Below the pieces are notes generated by a model. The model was not told the origin of the DNA, did no database searches, and saw nothing but the letters and a program-made list of their open reading frames with translations. Positions 1 through 7,907 of a stretch of 64,000 bases of DNA are shown here, piece after piece (the first letter of the stretch is position 1; each line of letters opens with the position of its first letter). A program made the translations under genes and the position numbers. The DNA comes from Phyllobacterium lublinensis (GTDB lineage: Bacteria > Pseudomonadota > Alphaproteobacteria > Rhizobiales > Rhizobiaceae): positions 186,001 through 250,000 of the forward strand of contig NZ_JAIUDQ010000004.1 of assembly GCF_020164435.1 (NCBI RefSeq). Direction: 5' to 3'.

Positions 1-1587
1 ACATGGACCTCGCTGTTATACGGGTTTTTCCTGGCCCTCAGCCTTGCCGCCATCGTAACTGTGTTCATCGTGGGCGTGCTTGAAAGCCGGGATCGCATGG
101 TTGCGCAATCCAAGATCCAGCTCCGCCAGAAAACGGCTCTCCTCGAAGCCTATGTCAGCAAGATCCTCGAGGCGAACGACATGGTGATCAAGGACATCGC
201 TTCCGAGATCGAACCGATGACCTGGCCGGAGATCATTGCCTCGGAAGGCGTGTGGAAACTATTGGCTACCGAGAAGCAGTTCCTGAAGCATTCGGGCGTG
301 ATTGCCCTTGTCAGCCCGGAAGGCTCGCTGGTTTCCTACAGCGAAGGGTTTCCGGCCAATCCCTTCAGTGTGACCGATCGCGATTACTTTCGCTTCCATC
401 GGGATCACCCTTCGGATGCGACATTTATCGGCGAACCGATCGTCGGTCGCGTCTACGGCAAACCGTCGCTGACGATGAGCAAGGCCCTGCGCCGGCAGGA
501 TGGGGGCTTTGACGGATTGATCCTCATCACCATGCCGATCGATTATTTTCTCGAGCTGTTCAACGGTGCAGCCTCGCCAACCGATGTGGCGCAGTTCCTG
601 CGCGAGGATGGGAAGGTGGTCGTGAACGTGCCGTACCGGGAGGGTAGTGCGGTCATGCCCGAGTGGTTTGCCAAGGCGGTTGAGGAAAATGCGAAAGCGG
701 GCGTCGTAAGCTACCGGTCCATGCCGGAAGGCGTCGACCGGCTGATTGCTTACCGGAAGGTCGGAGAGTTCCCGTTCTACGTGACCTATGGAGTGGACGA
801 GCGGATATTGCTGACGGGCTGGCGGCAATCGGTTCGCGTTTACGGCGGCGTGCTTGCCATCGCACTTGCGGCCTGCACCGCAGCTGCATTTCTGGCGCGA
901 CGCCGTTCCATTGCGCTGACCCATTCGAACGAATCCCTGCGGGAAGTGAGCGAGCGGCTGCTTCTTTCGCAGGACGAACAGCGGCGCTCGATTGCGCGTG
1001 ATCTACATGACTCGACCGGACAGCATCTCGTCGGCGCGGCCATGGAACTGGAAAACGTGAAGTCGCGCATGCCCGATCTCGACGCCGAAACCTCACTGTC
1101 GCTGAAGCGTACAGCGGACCTGATTTCAAGGAGCAACGAGGAACTGCGGACGCTCTCCTATCTGCTTCATCCGCCGATGCTGGACGAATCCGGGCTCCCG
1201 AACGCGCTGGAGCTGCTTGTGGTTGGTTTCGAGGAACGGAGTGGTTTCGAAATCGAGCTGCGGGTGGACCCGGATCTGGGTACGAAGAGGCCGCGCGCCG
1301 ACGTGGAACTCGCCATATTCCGCATTGTCCAGGAAGCACTGACCAACATTTACCGCCATTCACGCGCCCGCAAGGCAATGATCAGGCTGGTGCGCCAAGG
1401 GCACGAACCCCATTCGACGCTGGCGCTGACGGTACGAGACGATGGTGTCGGAATTGAACGGCGCCGACGGCGGAGCGTTGGTGTCGGCCTCTCCGGCATG
1501 GAAGCACGCCTGCGCCCGCTCGATGGCACGCTCGATATTTCCACCGGCAAGACCGGCACAACAATATCGGTGAAGGTTCGCGGTTAA
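1..1587 (+). CDS. Sensor histidine kinase, NarX/HisKA_3 type (5' partial)
   Basis: The reading frame is open from the first base of the window, so the true start lies upstream; the first residues already form a membrane helix. A periplasmic region of roughly 240 residues, with the look of a Cache sensor, is followed by a second helix (about 843-900). The cytoplasmic part carries a HisKA_3 phosphoacceptor box with RDLHDSTGQ (about 1000-1025) and a C-terminal HATPase domain with an N-box (EALTNIYRH), a G1 box (DDGVGI) and a G2 box (VGVGLSGM). This architecture normally phosphorylates a LuxR-type response regulator. None is adjacent; the nearest is the leftward gene at 10493-11125, which I infer to be the partner. 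It converges on the formylglycine-generating enzyme gene with 5 bp between stops. Confidence 0.9.
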   Translation, partial: TWTSLLYGFFLALSLAAIVTVFIVGVLESRDRMVAQSKIQLRQKTALLEAYVSKILEANDMVIKDIASEIEPMTWPEIIASEGVWKLLATEKQFLKHSGVIALVSPEGSLVSYSEGFPANPFSVTDRDYFRFHRDHPSDATFIGEPIVGRVYGKPSLTMSKALRRQDGGFDGLILITMPIDYFLELFNGAASPTDVAQFLREDGKVVVNVPYREGSAVMPEWFAKAVEENAKAGVVSYRSMPEGVDRLIAYRKVGEFPFYVTYGVDERILLTGWRQSVRVYGGVLAIALAACTAAAFLARRRSIALTHSNESLREVSERLLLSQDEQRRSIARDLHDSTGQHLVGAAMELENVKSRMPDLDAETSLSLKRTADLISRSNEELRTLSYLLHPPMLDESGLPNALELLVVGFEERSGFEIELRVDPDLGTKRPRADVELAIFRIVQEALTNIYRHSRARKAMIRLVRQGHEPHSTLALTVRDDGVGIERRRRRSVGVGLSGMEARLRPLDGTLDISTGKTGTTISVKVRG

Positions 1588-1592
1588 CGGGC

Positions 1593-2609
1593 CTAAGGTG
1601 TGCCGGTGCCCCCTGCGCCGGACGCGGGGTCGACTTGCCGGTCAGGGCGTTTGACGCAACGGAACCCGACATGGCTTGTCGACGTATCTTCCGGCTCGGC
1701 ATGGCGGGCCGCGGGACGGTAGCGGCGACAATAGTTGGGCGCACAAAGGTGCGATCCGCCCTTGAGCACGCGCCGCGGAATGCGGATGGCCGGCTGGGCC
1801 GGATCGTAGCTGGCGTCAATTGGACCACCCCGCGGATTAACCGGGATACAGCAGTTTTTGGCTGCGGGTTCCGGGTGTCGGGTTGACCAGAAATCGTCCG
1901 TCCACTCCCACACATTTCCGATCATGTCATAAACGCCATAGCCGTTTGGCGGGAAGCTGCGGACGGCCGAGGTCCTGTCATCGCCCTTGGAGCGAAGGTT
2001 ATGGTGGGGAAAAATGCCCTGCCATGTATTGGCCATCTGCCTGCCACCCGGGGTGAGTTCGTCACCCCATGCAAATTCCGCCTCGTCCAGTCCGCCGCGC
2101 GCGGCCAGTTCCCACTCGGCCTCTGTCGGCAAATCCTTGCCCGCCCACGTGGCATAGGCCCTGGCATCACACAAGGCGACATGGACGACCGGGTGGTCGA
2201 GCTTGCCTCTCAGGTCGCTTCTGCGGCCATAGGGATGTTGCCAGTCCGCGCCGAACTTGAATGTCCACCACTGCGTAATGTCCGGGCCGGTGACAGGGCG
2301 AGCTGGCGGATCGAACATCAATGACCCTGCCTTCAGCATGTGGGGAAGCGCACCGGGGTAATCCTTCGCGTCGGGCGCTTTTTCGGCGAAAGTCACGTAG
2401 CCGGTCGCCTTGACGAACTCAGCGAACTGGCGATTGGTCACGGGCGTTTCGTCGATCCAGAAACCGTCGACCTTGACCGGGTGAGCGGGGGCTTCCTCGG
2501 GATAGTGCCGGTCAGAACCCATGATGAAGGTCTTGCCCGGAATCCATGCCAGGCCGCCTTCTGAACTGGATCGCCCCTTCAGGTTGTCCTGCTGGATTGC
2601 TACTGACAT
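1593..2609 (-). CDS. Formylglycine-generating enzyme (FGE-sulfatase / SUMF1 family)
   Basis: 338 aa. Oxidises a cysteine in a CxPxR motif of a client enzyme, classically a type I sulfatase, to formylglycine. Family marks include GKTFIMGS near the N-terminus, LPTEAEWELAARGG, GNVWEWTDDFW and a C-terminal GFRCVKR. It keeps the two copper-binding cysteines of genuine FGEs in GGSHLCAPNYC (C289 and C294), which separates it from catalytically unrelated SUMF-domain proteins. The frame extends 16 codons further upstream, but the ATG at 2609 has AGGAGG about 9 bases before it. No signal peptide is evident. No sulfatase gene lies in the window, so the client is elsewhere or is not a sulfatase. A copy of the 20-bp regulatory motif lies 54 bp upstream of the start. 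Confidence 0.9.
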   Translation of the reverse strand: MSVAIQQDNLKGRSSSEGGLAWIPGKTFIMGSDRHYPEEAPAHPVKVDGFWIDETPVTNRQFAEFVKATGYVTFAEKAPDAKDYPGALPHMLKAGSLMFDPPARPVTGPDITQWWTFKFGADWQHPYGRRSDLRGKLDHPVVHVALCDARAYATWAGKDLPTEAEWELAARGGLDEAEFAWGDELTPGGRQMANTWQGIFPHHNLRSKGDDRTSAVRSFPPNGYGVYDMIGNVWEWTDDFWSTRHPEPAAKNCCIPVNPRGGPIDASYDPAQPAIRIPRRVLKGGSHLCAPNYCRRYRPAARHAEPEDTSTSHVGFRCVKRPDRQVDPASGAGGTGTP

Positions 2610-2663
2610 CCGGTTCGCCTCCTGATCTCCTGGGACCAACATCGGGAAGAAAATCATCGTACT

Positions 2664-2683
2664 GAAGTACGTTACGGTTACAA
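2664..2683 (-). promoter_or_regulatory. 20-bp motif, site 1 (upstream of FGE gene)
   Basis: Read leftward the site is TTGTAACCGTAACGTACTTC. It ends 54 bp before the FGE start codon and points toward that gene. It matches site 2 at 17 of 20 positions, with the same orientation relative to its gene. Likely an activator-binding site or an extended promoter element; which protein binds is inference. Confidence 0.6.
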
Positions 2684-2801
2684 GCCGAATTCCGGGTACA
2701 TGCGGAGCGAGGAGGGAAAATCGAGCAGCCCACAGCCCTCACGGCTTCGCCACGTCGAACGCCGTTACGAGTGGTCGAATGTCACCCACGACAAGCGGCT
2801 T

Positions 2802-2821
2802 TTGTAACCGTTAAGTACTTT
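2802..2821 (+). promoter_or_regulatory. 20-bp motif, site 2 (upstream of secreted protein gene)
   Basis: TTGTAACCGTTAAGTACTTT, ending 60 bp before the ATG at 2882 and oriented toward it. GCTAAG follows 17 bp downstream (2839-2844) and could be part of a -10 region. Together with site 1 it makes the FGE/secreted-protein intergenic region a divergent, symmetrically arranged control region. Confidence 0.6.
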
Positions 2822-2881
2822 GTGGACGCGCCGATTAAGCTAAGATGCCTGCATTCAACATGCCGACCACAGGAGACTGGA

Positions 2882-3535
2882 ATGGGGATCTCGCCGGTGC
2901 GCATCATGGCCGCTCTCGCCTTTGCGGCAAGTTCGCTATTACCGCTGCAGGCAGCCTATAGCGACGATGTGAAGCTCTCGGGCTTTCCATCGCTCATTCT
3001 TTCGGGCGGCACGGCCAAGTCGACATCCTTCACCATTCCGAAACCGTTCAAGAATCTCATGAAAGCCGATACGCTCGACATCGTTCTCGGCCAGACCACG
3101 CTCGACGACATACAGAAGCAGTTCGGCGGGGAAATTCGCAAGCGGGGCGCTGGAACGGATGCTGCGAGCTGGCTGTGTTACCAAGTTGCACTCGACGGCC
3201 ATGCCTCCAACCTCTGGTTCATAGCGAACGGGCAATCCAGTGGCTCGAAACGTATGCTGAACATGATATCCGCTGAAGAAAGTGATTCGGCACGATCCGG
3301 TTGTTCACAGGGTCCGGAGACGCTGACGGAATGGGTTCTACCGGTTCCCGGGCTGAAGGACGACGAAAGTGCGCTGCAGAAGGCCTTCGGATCAGCGGTA
3401 CACAACGGGATCGTTCGCTATTCGAACCGGATGGCCCCTGACAGCAATGGTCTCGTGACGTTGCAGGCCCTGGTCTACCAATTGGACGATGGCCAGATAG
3501 ACGGCGTATCCTTCAGCCAGATCACGACGAAATAA
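2882..3535 (+). CDS. Secreted hypothetical protein
   Basis: 217 aa. The ATG at 2882 follows AGGAG (ACAGGAGACTGG) and opens a clear signal peptide (hydrophobic stretch about residues 6-22, cleavage near QAAYSDD). The longer frame from 2771 would bury this signal, so I reject it. The mature protein has three cysteines and no membrane helix. I do not recognise the family. The phrase LDIVLGQTTLDDIQKQFGG recalls small periplasmic domains whose helices follow a 'G-T-T-xx-DI' pattern, but this does not give a function. Divergent from the FGE gene, sharing a control region that carries the 20-bp motif in both directions, so co-regulation is likely. Confidence 0.75.
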   Translation: MGISPVRIMAALAFAASSLLPLQAAYSDDVKLSGFPSLILSGGTAKSTSFTIPKPFKNLMKADTLDIVLGQTTLDDIQKQFGGEIRKRGAGTDAASWLCYQVALDGHASNLWFIANGQSSGSKRMLNMISAEESDSARSGCSQGPETLTEWVLPVPGLKDDESALQKAFGSAVHNGIVRYSNRMAPDSNGLVTLQALVYQLDDGQIDGVSFSQITTK

Positions 3536-3574
3536 GCCATATTCCTTACAAGAGGCACGCACGTCAAGGCGGCT

Positions 3575-3594
3575 TCGTAACCGTAACAGAACGC
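3575..3594 (+). promoter_or_regulatory. 20-bp motif, site 3
   Basis: Contains the core GTAACCGTAAC exactly as in site 1 (14 of 20 positions in total). It lies in the 292-bp gap between the secreted-protein gene and the small ORF at 3828, oriented rightward. It may form a pair with site 4, whose matching position is 116 bp downstream. Confidence 0.4.
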
Positions 3595-3690
3595 GGCCGG
3601 AGCTTACGTCGCCGCCCTGGACTTACCCCGTTGCCCGCGGGCGTATTCACCCCCGATCGGGGTGCAACCGGCGAAAACAAATCATCATGA

Positions 3691-3710
3691 ATTTTACCGT
3701 TACGTACTCC
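3691..3710 (+). promoter_or_regulatory. 20-bp motif, site 4
   Basis: Contains ACCGTTACGTACT (15 of 20 positions match site 1). Oriented rightward, 117 bp before the ATG at 3828. CATACAATAG about 15 bp downstream could supply a -10 element. The rest of the 3536-3827 gap shows no reading frame I can support. Confidence 0.5.
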
Positions 3711-3827
3711 CGCAGGTGCCCGCCCATACAATAGTATTCAGCCGTATCGGAGATCGACGGTTCGCCGACCATCTGACCATGCCCAATTTGCGACGTAACA
3801 GGGTAGGTAGCGGGTTCAGCTAAAGCA

Positions 3828-4094
3828 ATGTCAACGGTGTCAACTCAGAGGGGACTGTGGAAATTGATGCTCAAGCTGCCGGCGATGCGCGGGCAGCTGC
3901 AAATGCTCAGCGCCCGGAACACGACGCTGTTGAGTTTGTGCGATGCTTTTGACGAAGCCAGCTCCACTCTCGACCGGTTGCGGCGAAACGGATCCAGCGA
4001 TCTCAAGCTCATTGCGGAGTACGAGACGCTGTGCTCGGATATCGAAGGAGAAGTCATCGATATTTGCATCTCGGCGCGCGGCAAAATACCTTGA
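3828..4094 (+). CDS. Small hypothetical protein
   Basis: 88 aa, predicted cytoplasmic and helical with several leucines (LKLPAMRGQLQMLSARNTTLLSLCDAFDEAS), no signal peptide and no membrane segment. I do not recognise a family. The ribosome site before the ATG at 3828 is weak (GGTTCAGCTAAAGCA); an alternative ATG lies at 3867. Support for coding comes from its position behind two copies of the 20-bp motif and from its sensible amphipathic composition. It could be a short regulatory protein. Antisense frames in the same place look like shadows. Confidence 0.5.
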   Translation: MSTVSTQRGLWKLMLKLPAMRGQLQMLSARNTTLLSLCDAFDEASSTLDRLRRNGSSDLKLIAEYETLCSDIEGEVIDICISARGKIP

Positions 4095-4248
4095 GATGCG
4101 GCTTATATAACACATTGATTTTGATTAATTTTCTTGATAAGAAGGTTCCATATCAGGACAATTCCGCCACAACCTAGGGTATTCACCCTATGGCGTCCCG
4201 GCCCGTTACGTTCAATGGTAGCCGGGGTTGGAAACCGGGGGTTCTGCC

Positions 4249-6015
4249 ATGGAAGTTGACGTGAATGTCGACGTACCGGAAACGGAGAGCGTTACCGAGC
4301 AAGAAGCGCGGACGGAGTTGGATAGACTCCTTTCTGATCCGCAATTCCATTCGACGGAACGGAACAGAAATTTCCTGAGATTCGTCGCAAGGGAAATGTT
4401 CGAGGGCCGCGCTGCCGCGGTAAAGGCCTACACAATTGCCGTTGATGTTTTCGGCCGTCCCTGCAGTTTCGATCCCACGACCGATCCGATTGTCCGTATA
4501 GAGGCGACGCGGCTGCGTGCATCGCTGGCCCAGTATTACGAGGCTCGCGCCGAAGAGGGCAGTGTTCGCATCGAGCTGCCGCGCGGAAGATATATACCGG
4601 TCTTCACGAAAGCGCCGCCCCTCGGTGACGGTGTCGAGGACGCCGAAGCGTCTGACCAACCCGACGCCAGCGAACACATCGCGCGCGGCCAGAGCGGCAC
4701 CTACAGGCGCTGGGTCGTCCTTGCTGCCGTTGTTCTGGCAGCTACCCTGTCCGGTTTTGTCTGGCTCATCACTGATCAAGCGCCCGTTTTTTCTGAAAAG
4801 CCGAGTGTCGCCGTTCAAATGAAAATGGCGGGTGATGCGACCGACACCGAGGCCGGCCTCATTCGCGACTACCTGATGATTGCACTGTCGCAATTCCAGA
4901 CGCTCAAGCTTGCGGCGGGGGAACAATCAGAGGTTGCCGCGACGGCCGCGGTCACCCGGTCGGTGGCCGGGCTGTCAATGTTCATGCCGGCCAGCAAGGT
5001 CGCGCGTTCATACCAAGTGGTATTGAAATATCATCCAACACCGACCGACCGTTCGGTATGGTGGCAGATTGTCGATCCTGCCACAGGCGAAGCGCTGTTC
5101 TCTGGCGTGGAACGGGTCTTCATCGACAAGGCATCGGAACTCGACGTTCGCCGTGAACTGATCACGCGTCTTGCGTCCCGTTTTGCCGGCGTGCGGGGGG
5201 TGATCACCGGCATGGAACTCGCGCATGAGCTTGCCGCGCCGACCTTTGGCAATGGCTGTATCCTCCGTTCCGCCATTGTCGCCGAGCGGGTTGATGCGGA
5301 AGGGTTGTGGGAGGCCAGAACCTGTCTTGGTGCAACGCTGCTGGCAATGCCCAATGACCCGGACATCAATGCCGAGCTTGCCATCGTCCAGCTGGAACTG
5401 GATCCTCAGGATGCACCAACGGAATTGACGTCCAATGCGCTGGCGCTCGCGAGCAAGGCCGTGGCGCTCGCTCCGACATCTGATCGTGCCGGTTATGCTC
5501 AAATGCTGGCCCAATTCCGCAGCGGACAAAGCGAGGCGGCGTTCGTTACTGGCTACCATGCGATGCTGCTCAATCCGAATAACAGCCTGATTCCGGCCCG
5601 GCTAGGGGCGATGCTTTTCGCCAAAGGCCGCTGGGCCGAGGGAGTGGGTCTGGCGGTCAAGGCGGGCATGATCGACAACACGCCTCACAGCGACGCCGGC
5701 CTTACCCTGGCGCTCGACGCTTACCGGCGCGGGGAATTCGCGGAAGCGCTGCTCCGCGTGCAGCAAATGGGCCGTCCCGACAATTACGTTGCCAATATCC
5801 TGGAGCTGGCGGCGTCGGGCCAGACCGGAAATGCGGCCAGCATAGCGGGCGCGATGAAACGCCTCCATGCCCGTGACGAGCATTTCGCGGGTTCCTTCCG
5901 TACAGGCATGGAAGCGCGCCAGTATTCGCCCTCCCTGGTGGATCAACTCAGCGACGGGCTCGTGAAGGCGGGTCTTACATTTCCTGAACCTGTGGCCGCA
6001 GCGGCAGCCAATTGA
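4249..6015 (+). CDS. Membrane-anchored TPR protein with adenylate-cyclase-associated N-terminal domain
   Basis: 588 aa from the ATG at 4249; a TTG seven codons earlier is possible. Residues about 10-110 form a cytoplasmic domain (RNRNFLRFVAREMFEGR, DPTTDPIVRIEATRLR, RIELPRGRYIPVF) that is seen in front of TPR or cyclase-like modules in rhizobial proteins often annotated as adenylate cyclases. A single membrane helix follows (WVVLAAVVLAATLSGFVWLI, about 156-176). The rest is extracytoplasmic and ends in TPR-like helical repeats (about 370-580). No cyclase catalytic domain is present. By analogy with CadC-like proteins it may transmit an envelope signal to a cytoplasmic, possibly DNA-binding, domain; that is inference. 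It sits alone, between a small ORF and a 434-bp gap. Confidence 0.7.
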   Translation: MEVDVNVDVPETESVTEQEARTELDRLLSDPQFHSTERNRNFLRFVAREMFEGRAAAVKAYTIAVDVFGRPCSFDPTTDPIVRIEATRLRASLAQYYEARAEEGSVRIELPRGRYIPVFTKAPPLGDGVEDAEASDQPDASEHIARGQSGTYRRWVVLAAVVLAATLSGFVWLITDQAPVFSEKPSVAVQMKMAGDATDTEAGLIRDYLMIALSQFQTLKLAAGEQSEVAATAAVTRSVAGLSMFMPASKVARSYQVVLKYHPTPTDRSVWWQIVDPATGEALFSGVERVFIDKASELDVRRELITRLASRFAGVRGVITGMELAHELAAPTFGNGCILRSAIVAERVDAEGLWEARTCLGATLLAMPNDPDINAELAIVQLELDPQDAPTELTSNALALASKAVALAPTSDRAGYAQMLAQFRSGQSEAAFVTGYHAMLLNPNNSLIPARLGAMLFAKGRWAEGVGLAVKAGMIDNTPHSDAGLTLALDAYRRGEFAEALLRVQQMGRPDNYVANILELAASGQTGNAASIAGAMKRLHARDEHFAGSFRTGMEARQYSPSLVDQLSDGLVKAGLTFPEPVAAAAAN

Positions 6016-6449
6016 TCGCCGGCGCATCGAGAAGAGCGACATCTCTCCGGTGTTTTCTCCCATACATTCCACAAGCAGGCATTGTCTGATTTTCGGGGTC
6101 TTCGCGTGCCCAAACCCTGTACTTCGACAGGTCCAGAAAGCTTCCCGGTAACGAAGCGGTGAGGCGACCGCGCCAAGGCAATAATCCGCGGGAATTGTTA
6201 CAGTAACATCTTTGACGCGGTGACTGTTTTGTATCAGCGTTATGACGGGTAATCGGGAGTGTCCTCCCCTCGATTGCCCGTCCGGGCGGGACCTGAAACG
6301 GACGGATTCGCTTCCCTTGCACCCACCGCGAAGTCGGATGATTCCGGTCTCGCCCGGGCCCGGCGCCCGCCATGGTTGCGTTGGGCTATGCCGATCCTTC
6401 CGTGCGAGAGGACAGCTTGAAATTGAGCGTCAGACAAAGGGGCGGCATC
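6016..6449 (+). other. Intergenic gap, 434 bp, with motif site 6
   Basis: No frame here has both a ribosome site and coding character. TTGTTACAGTAACATCTTTG at 6195-6214 matches the 20-bp motif at 14 of 20 positions and contains the palindrome TGTTACAGTAACA. It is oriented toward the transglycosylase gene but lies 235 bp before its start, so the link is weaker than for sites 1, 2 and 5. Confidence 0.35.
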
Positions 6450-7898
6450 ATGTCGTGCAAGACGGTTTTTCGCGCATTTATTATGGGCTTGACCCTGGTC
6501 ATGTGTCTGCCAGCCGGAATCGGATTTGCACAGCAGAAGCAATTTGCCTCACCGCATATTTTTGACCTCGATGACATGAAGCAAAGGCGGCTTATCCGGG
6601 TGCTCGTTCCCTACAGCAAGACGATCTACTTCGTCGACAAGGGCAGGGAATATGGTACGGCGGTGGAATTTGGAACCGCGCTTGAGACAGCCCTGAATAC
6701 CGGCAAGAAGAAGGAGATCGAGCGGGTTCGCATCATCTACTTTCCGACCGCCCGCGATCGGCTGCTTCCCGCGTTGAACGAAGGTCTTGGCGACATTGTC
6801 ATGGCAAATCTGACTGTGACGCCGCAACGCCTCGAACAGGTCGATTTCACCACCCCCATCTATGACAAGGCAAGCGAAGTTCTCGTCACAGGCCCCTCCT
6901 CAGAAGAGGTGCTGCACCTCGATAACCTGTCCGGCAAGGTAATCGCTGTCCGAGAAACCAGCAGCTACTACGAGCATCTGGTCGCGCTGAATTCGGACTT
7001 CAGGAATCGCGGGAAGGAAGAGATCAAACTTCGCATCATGGACGAGAACCTGGAGGATGAGGATCTGCTGGAAATGGTCAATGCAGATCTGTTGCCCTAT
7101 ACCATCGTCGACAAATACAAGGCGACGATCTGGTCCACCATATTTACCGACATCAAGGTCCATGACGAAATCGCCATCGCCACAGATGGCCAGATCGCTT
7201 GGGCGATCCGCAAGAACAGCCCGCTTCTGATGAAGGAGCTCAATACGTTTGTTGCGGCCCATCGCGTCGGAACCGCGTTCGGCAATATCCTGCGCAATAA
7301 ATACTTCAAGAGCGACAAGATATTGCAGCGGGCCTATTCGGGCGAGGATGTCGAGAAGTTCAAGCACCTCGTGGAAATCTTCCGCAAGCACGGGAAGACC
7401 TATTCCTTCGACTATCTCATGCTGATGGCGCAGGGATACCAGGAATCCAAACTCGACCAGAAGATGCGCAGTCCGCGCGGGGCCGTGGGCGTCATGCAGC
7501 TGCTGCCGGCAACGGCCAAGGACAAGGCAGTCAACATCAACGGCATCGACAAGGACGAGGATCGCAACGTCGAGGCGGGATCCAAATATTTGCGCCATCT
7601 CATGGATACTTACATCGAAGAGCCGGATTTGAACGAGCGCGACAGACAGTTGCTGGCATTTGCGGCCTACAATGCCGGCCCGGGCAATCTCAACAAGTTT
7701 CGCCAGAAGGCCAAGGAAATGGGCCTCAACCCAAATGTATGGTTCGGCAATGTGGAGAACGCGGCAGCGTCGATCGTTGGCCGCGAAACGGTGCAATATG
7801 TCAGCAATATATACAAATACTACATTGCCTATTCGATGCTGGTCGAAAGGCTCGGTGAACATGCTGATGCGGTCAACACCGGAGCGAAGGGCGGATAG
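6450..7898 (+). CDS. mltF: MltF-type membrane-bound lytic murein transglycosylase
   Basis: 482 aa. Cleaves the glycan strand of peptidoglycan with formation of 1,6-anhydromuramic acid. The ATG at 6450 follows AAAGGGG and opens a signal peptide (cleavage near GIGFAQQ). Residues about 45-290 form an SBP_bac_3-type solute-binding module (RLIRVLVPYSKT, GDIVMANLTVTPQR). Residues about 310-460 form the SLT domain, with the catalytic glutamate E332 in AQGYQES, then GVMQLLPATA and AFAAYNAGPGN. The two-module order is the one seen in MltF, where the N-terminal module regulates activity. The longer frame from 6372 would bury the signal peptide. Confidence 0.88.
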   Translation: MSCKTVFRAFIMGLTLVMCLPAGIGFAQQKQFASPHIFDLDDMKQRRLIRVLVPYSKTIYFVDKGREYGTAVEFGTALETALNTGKKKEIERVRIIYFPTARDRLLPALNEGLGDIVMANLTVTPQRLEQVDFTTPIYDKASEVLVTGPSSEEVLHLDNLSGKVIAVRETSSYYEHLVALNSDFRNRGKEEIKLRIMDENLEDEDLLEMVNADLLPYTIVDKYKATIWSTIFTDIKVHDEIAIATDGQIAWAIRKNSPLLMKELNTFVAAHRVGTAFGNILRNKYFKSDKILQRAYSGEDVEKFKHLVEIFRKHGKTYSFDYLMLMAQGYQESKLDQKMRSPRGAVGVMQLLPATAKDKAVNINGIDKDEDRNVEAGSKYLRHLMDTYIEEPDLNERDRQLLAFAAYNAGPGNLNKFRQKAKEMGLNPNVWFGNVENAAASIVGRETVQYVSNIYKYYIAYSMLVERLGEHADAVNTGAKGG

Positions 7899-7907
7899 GC
7901 CCTGACC

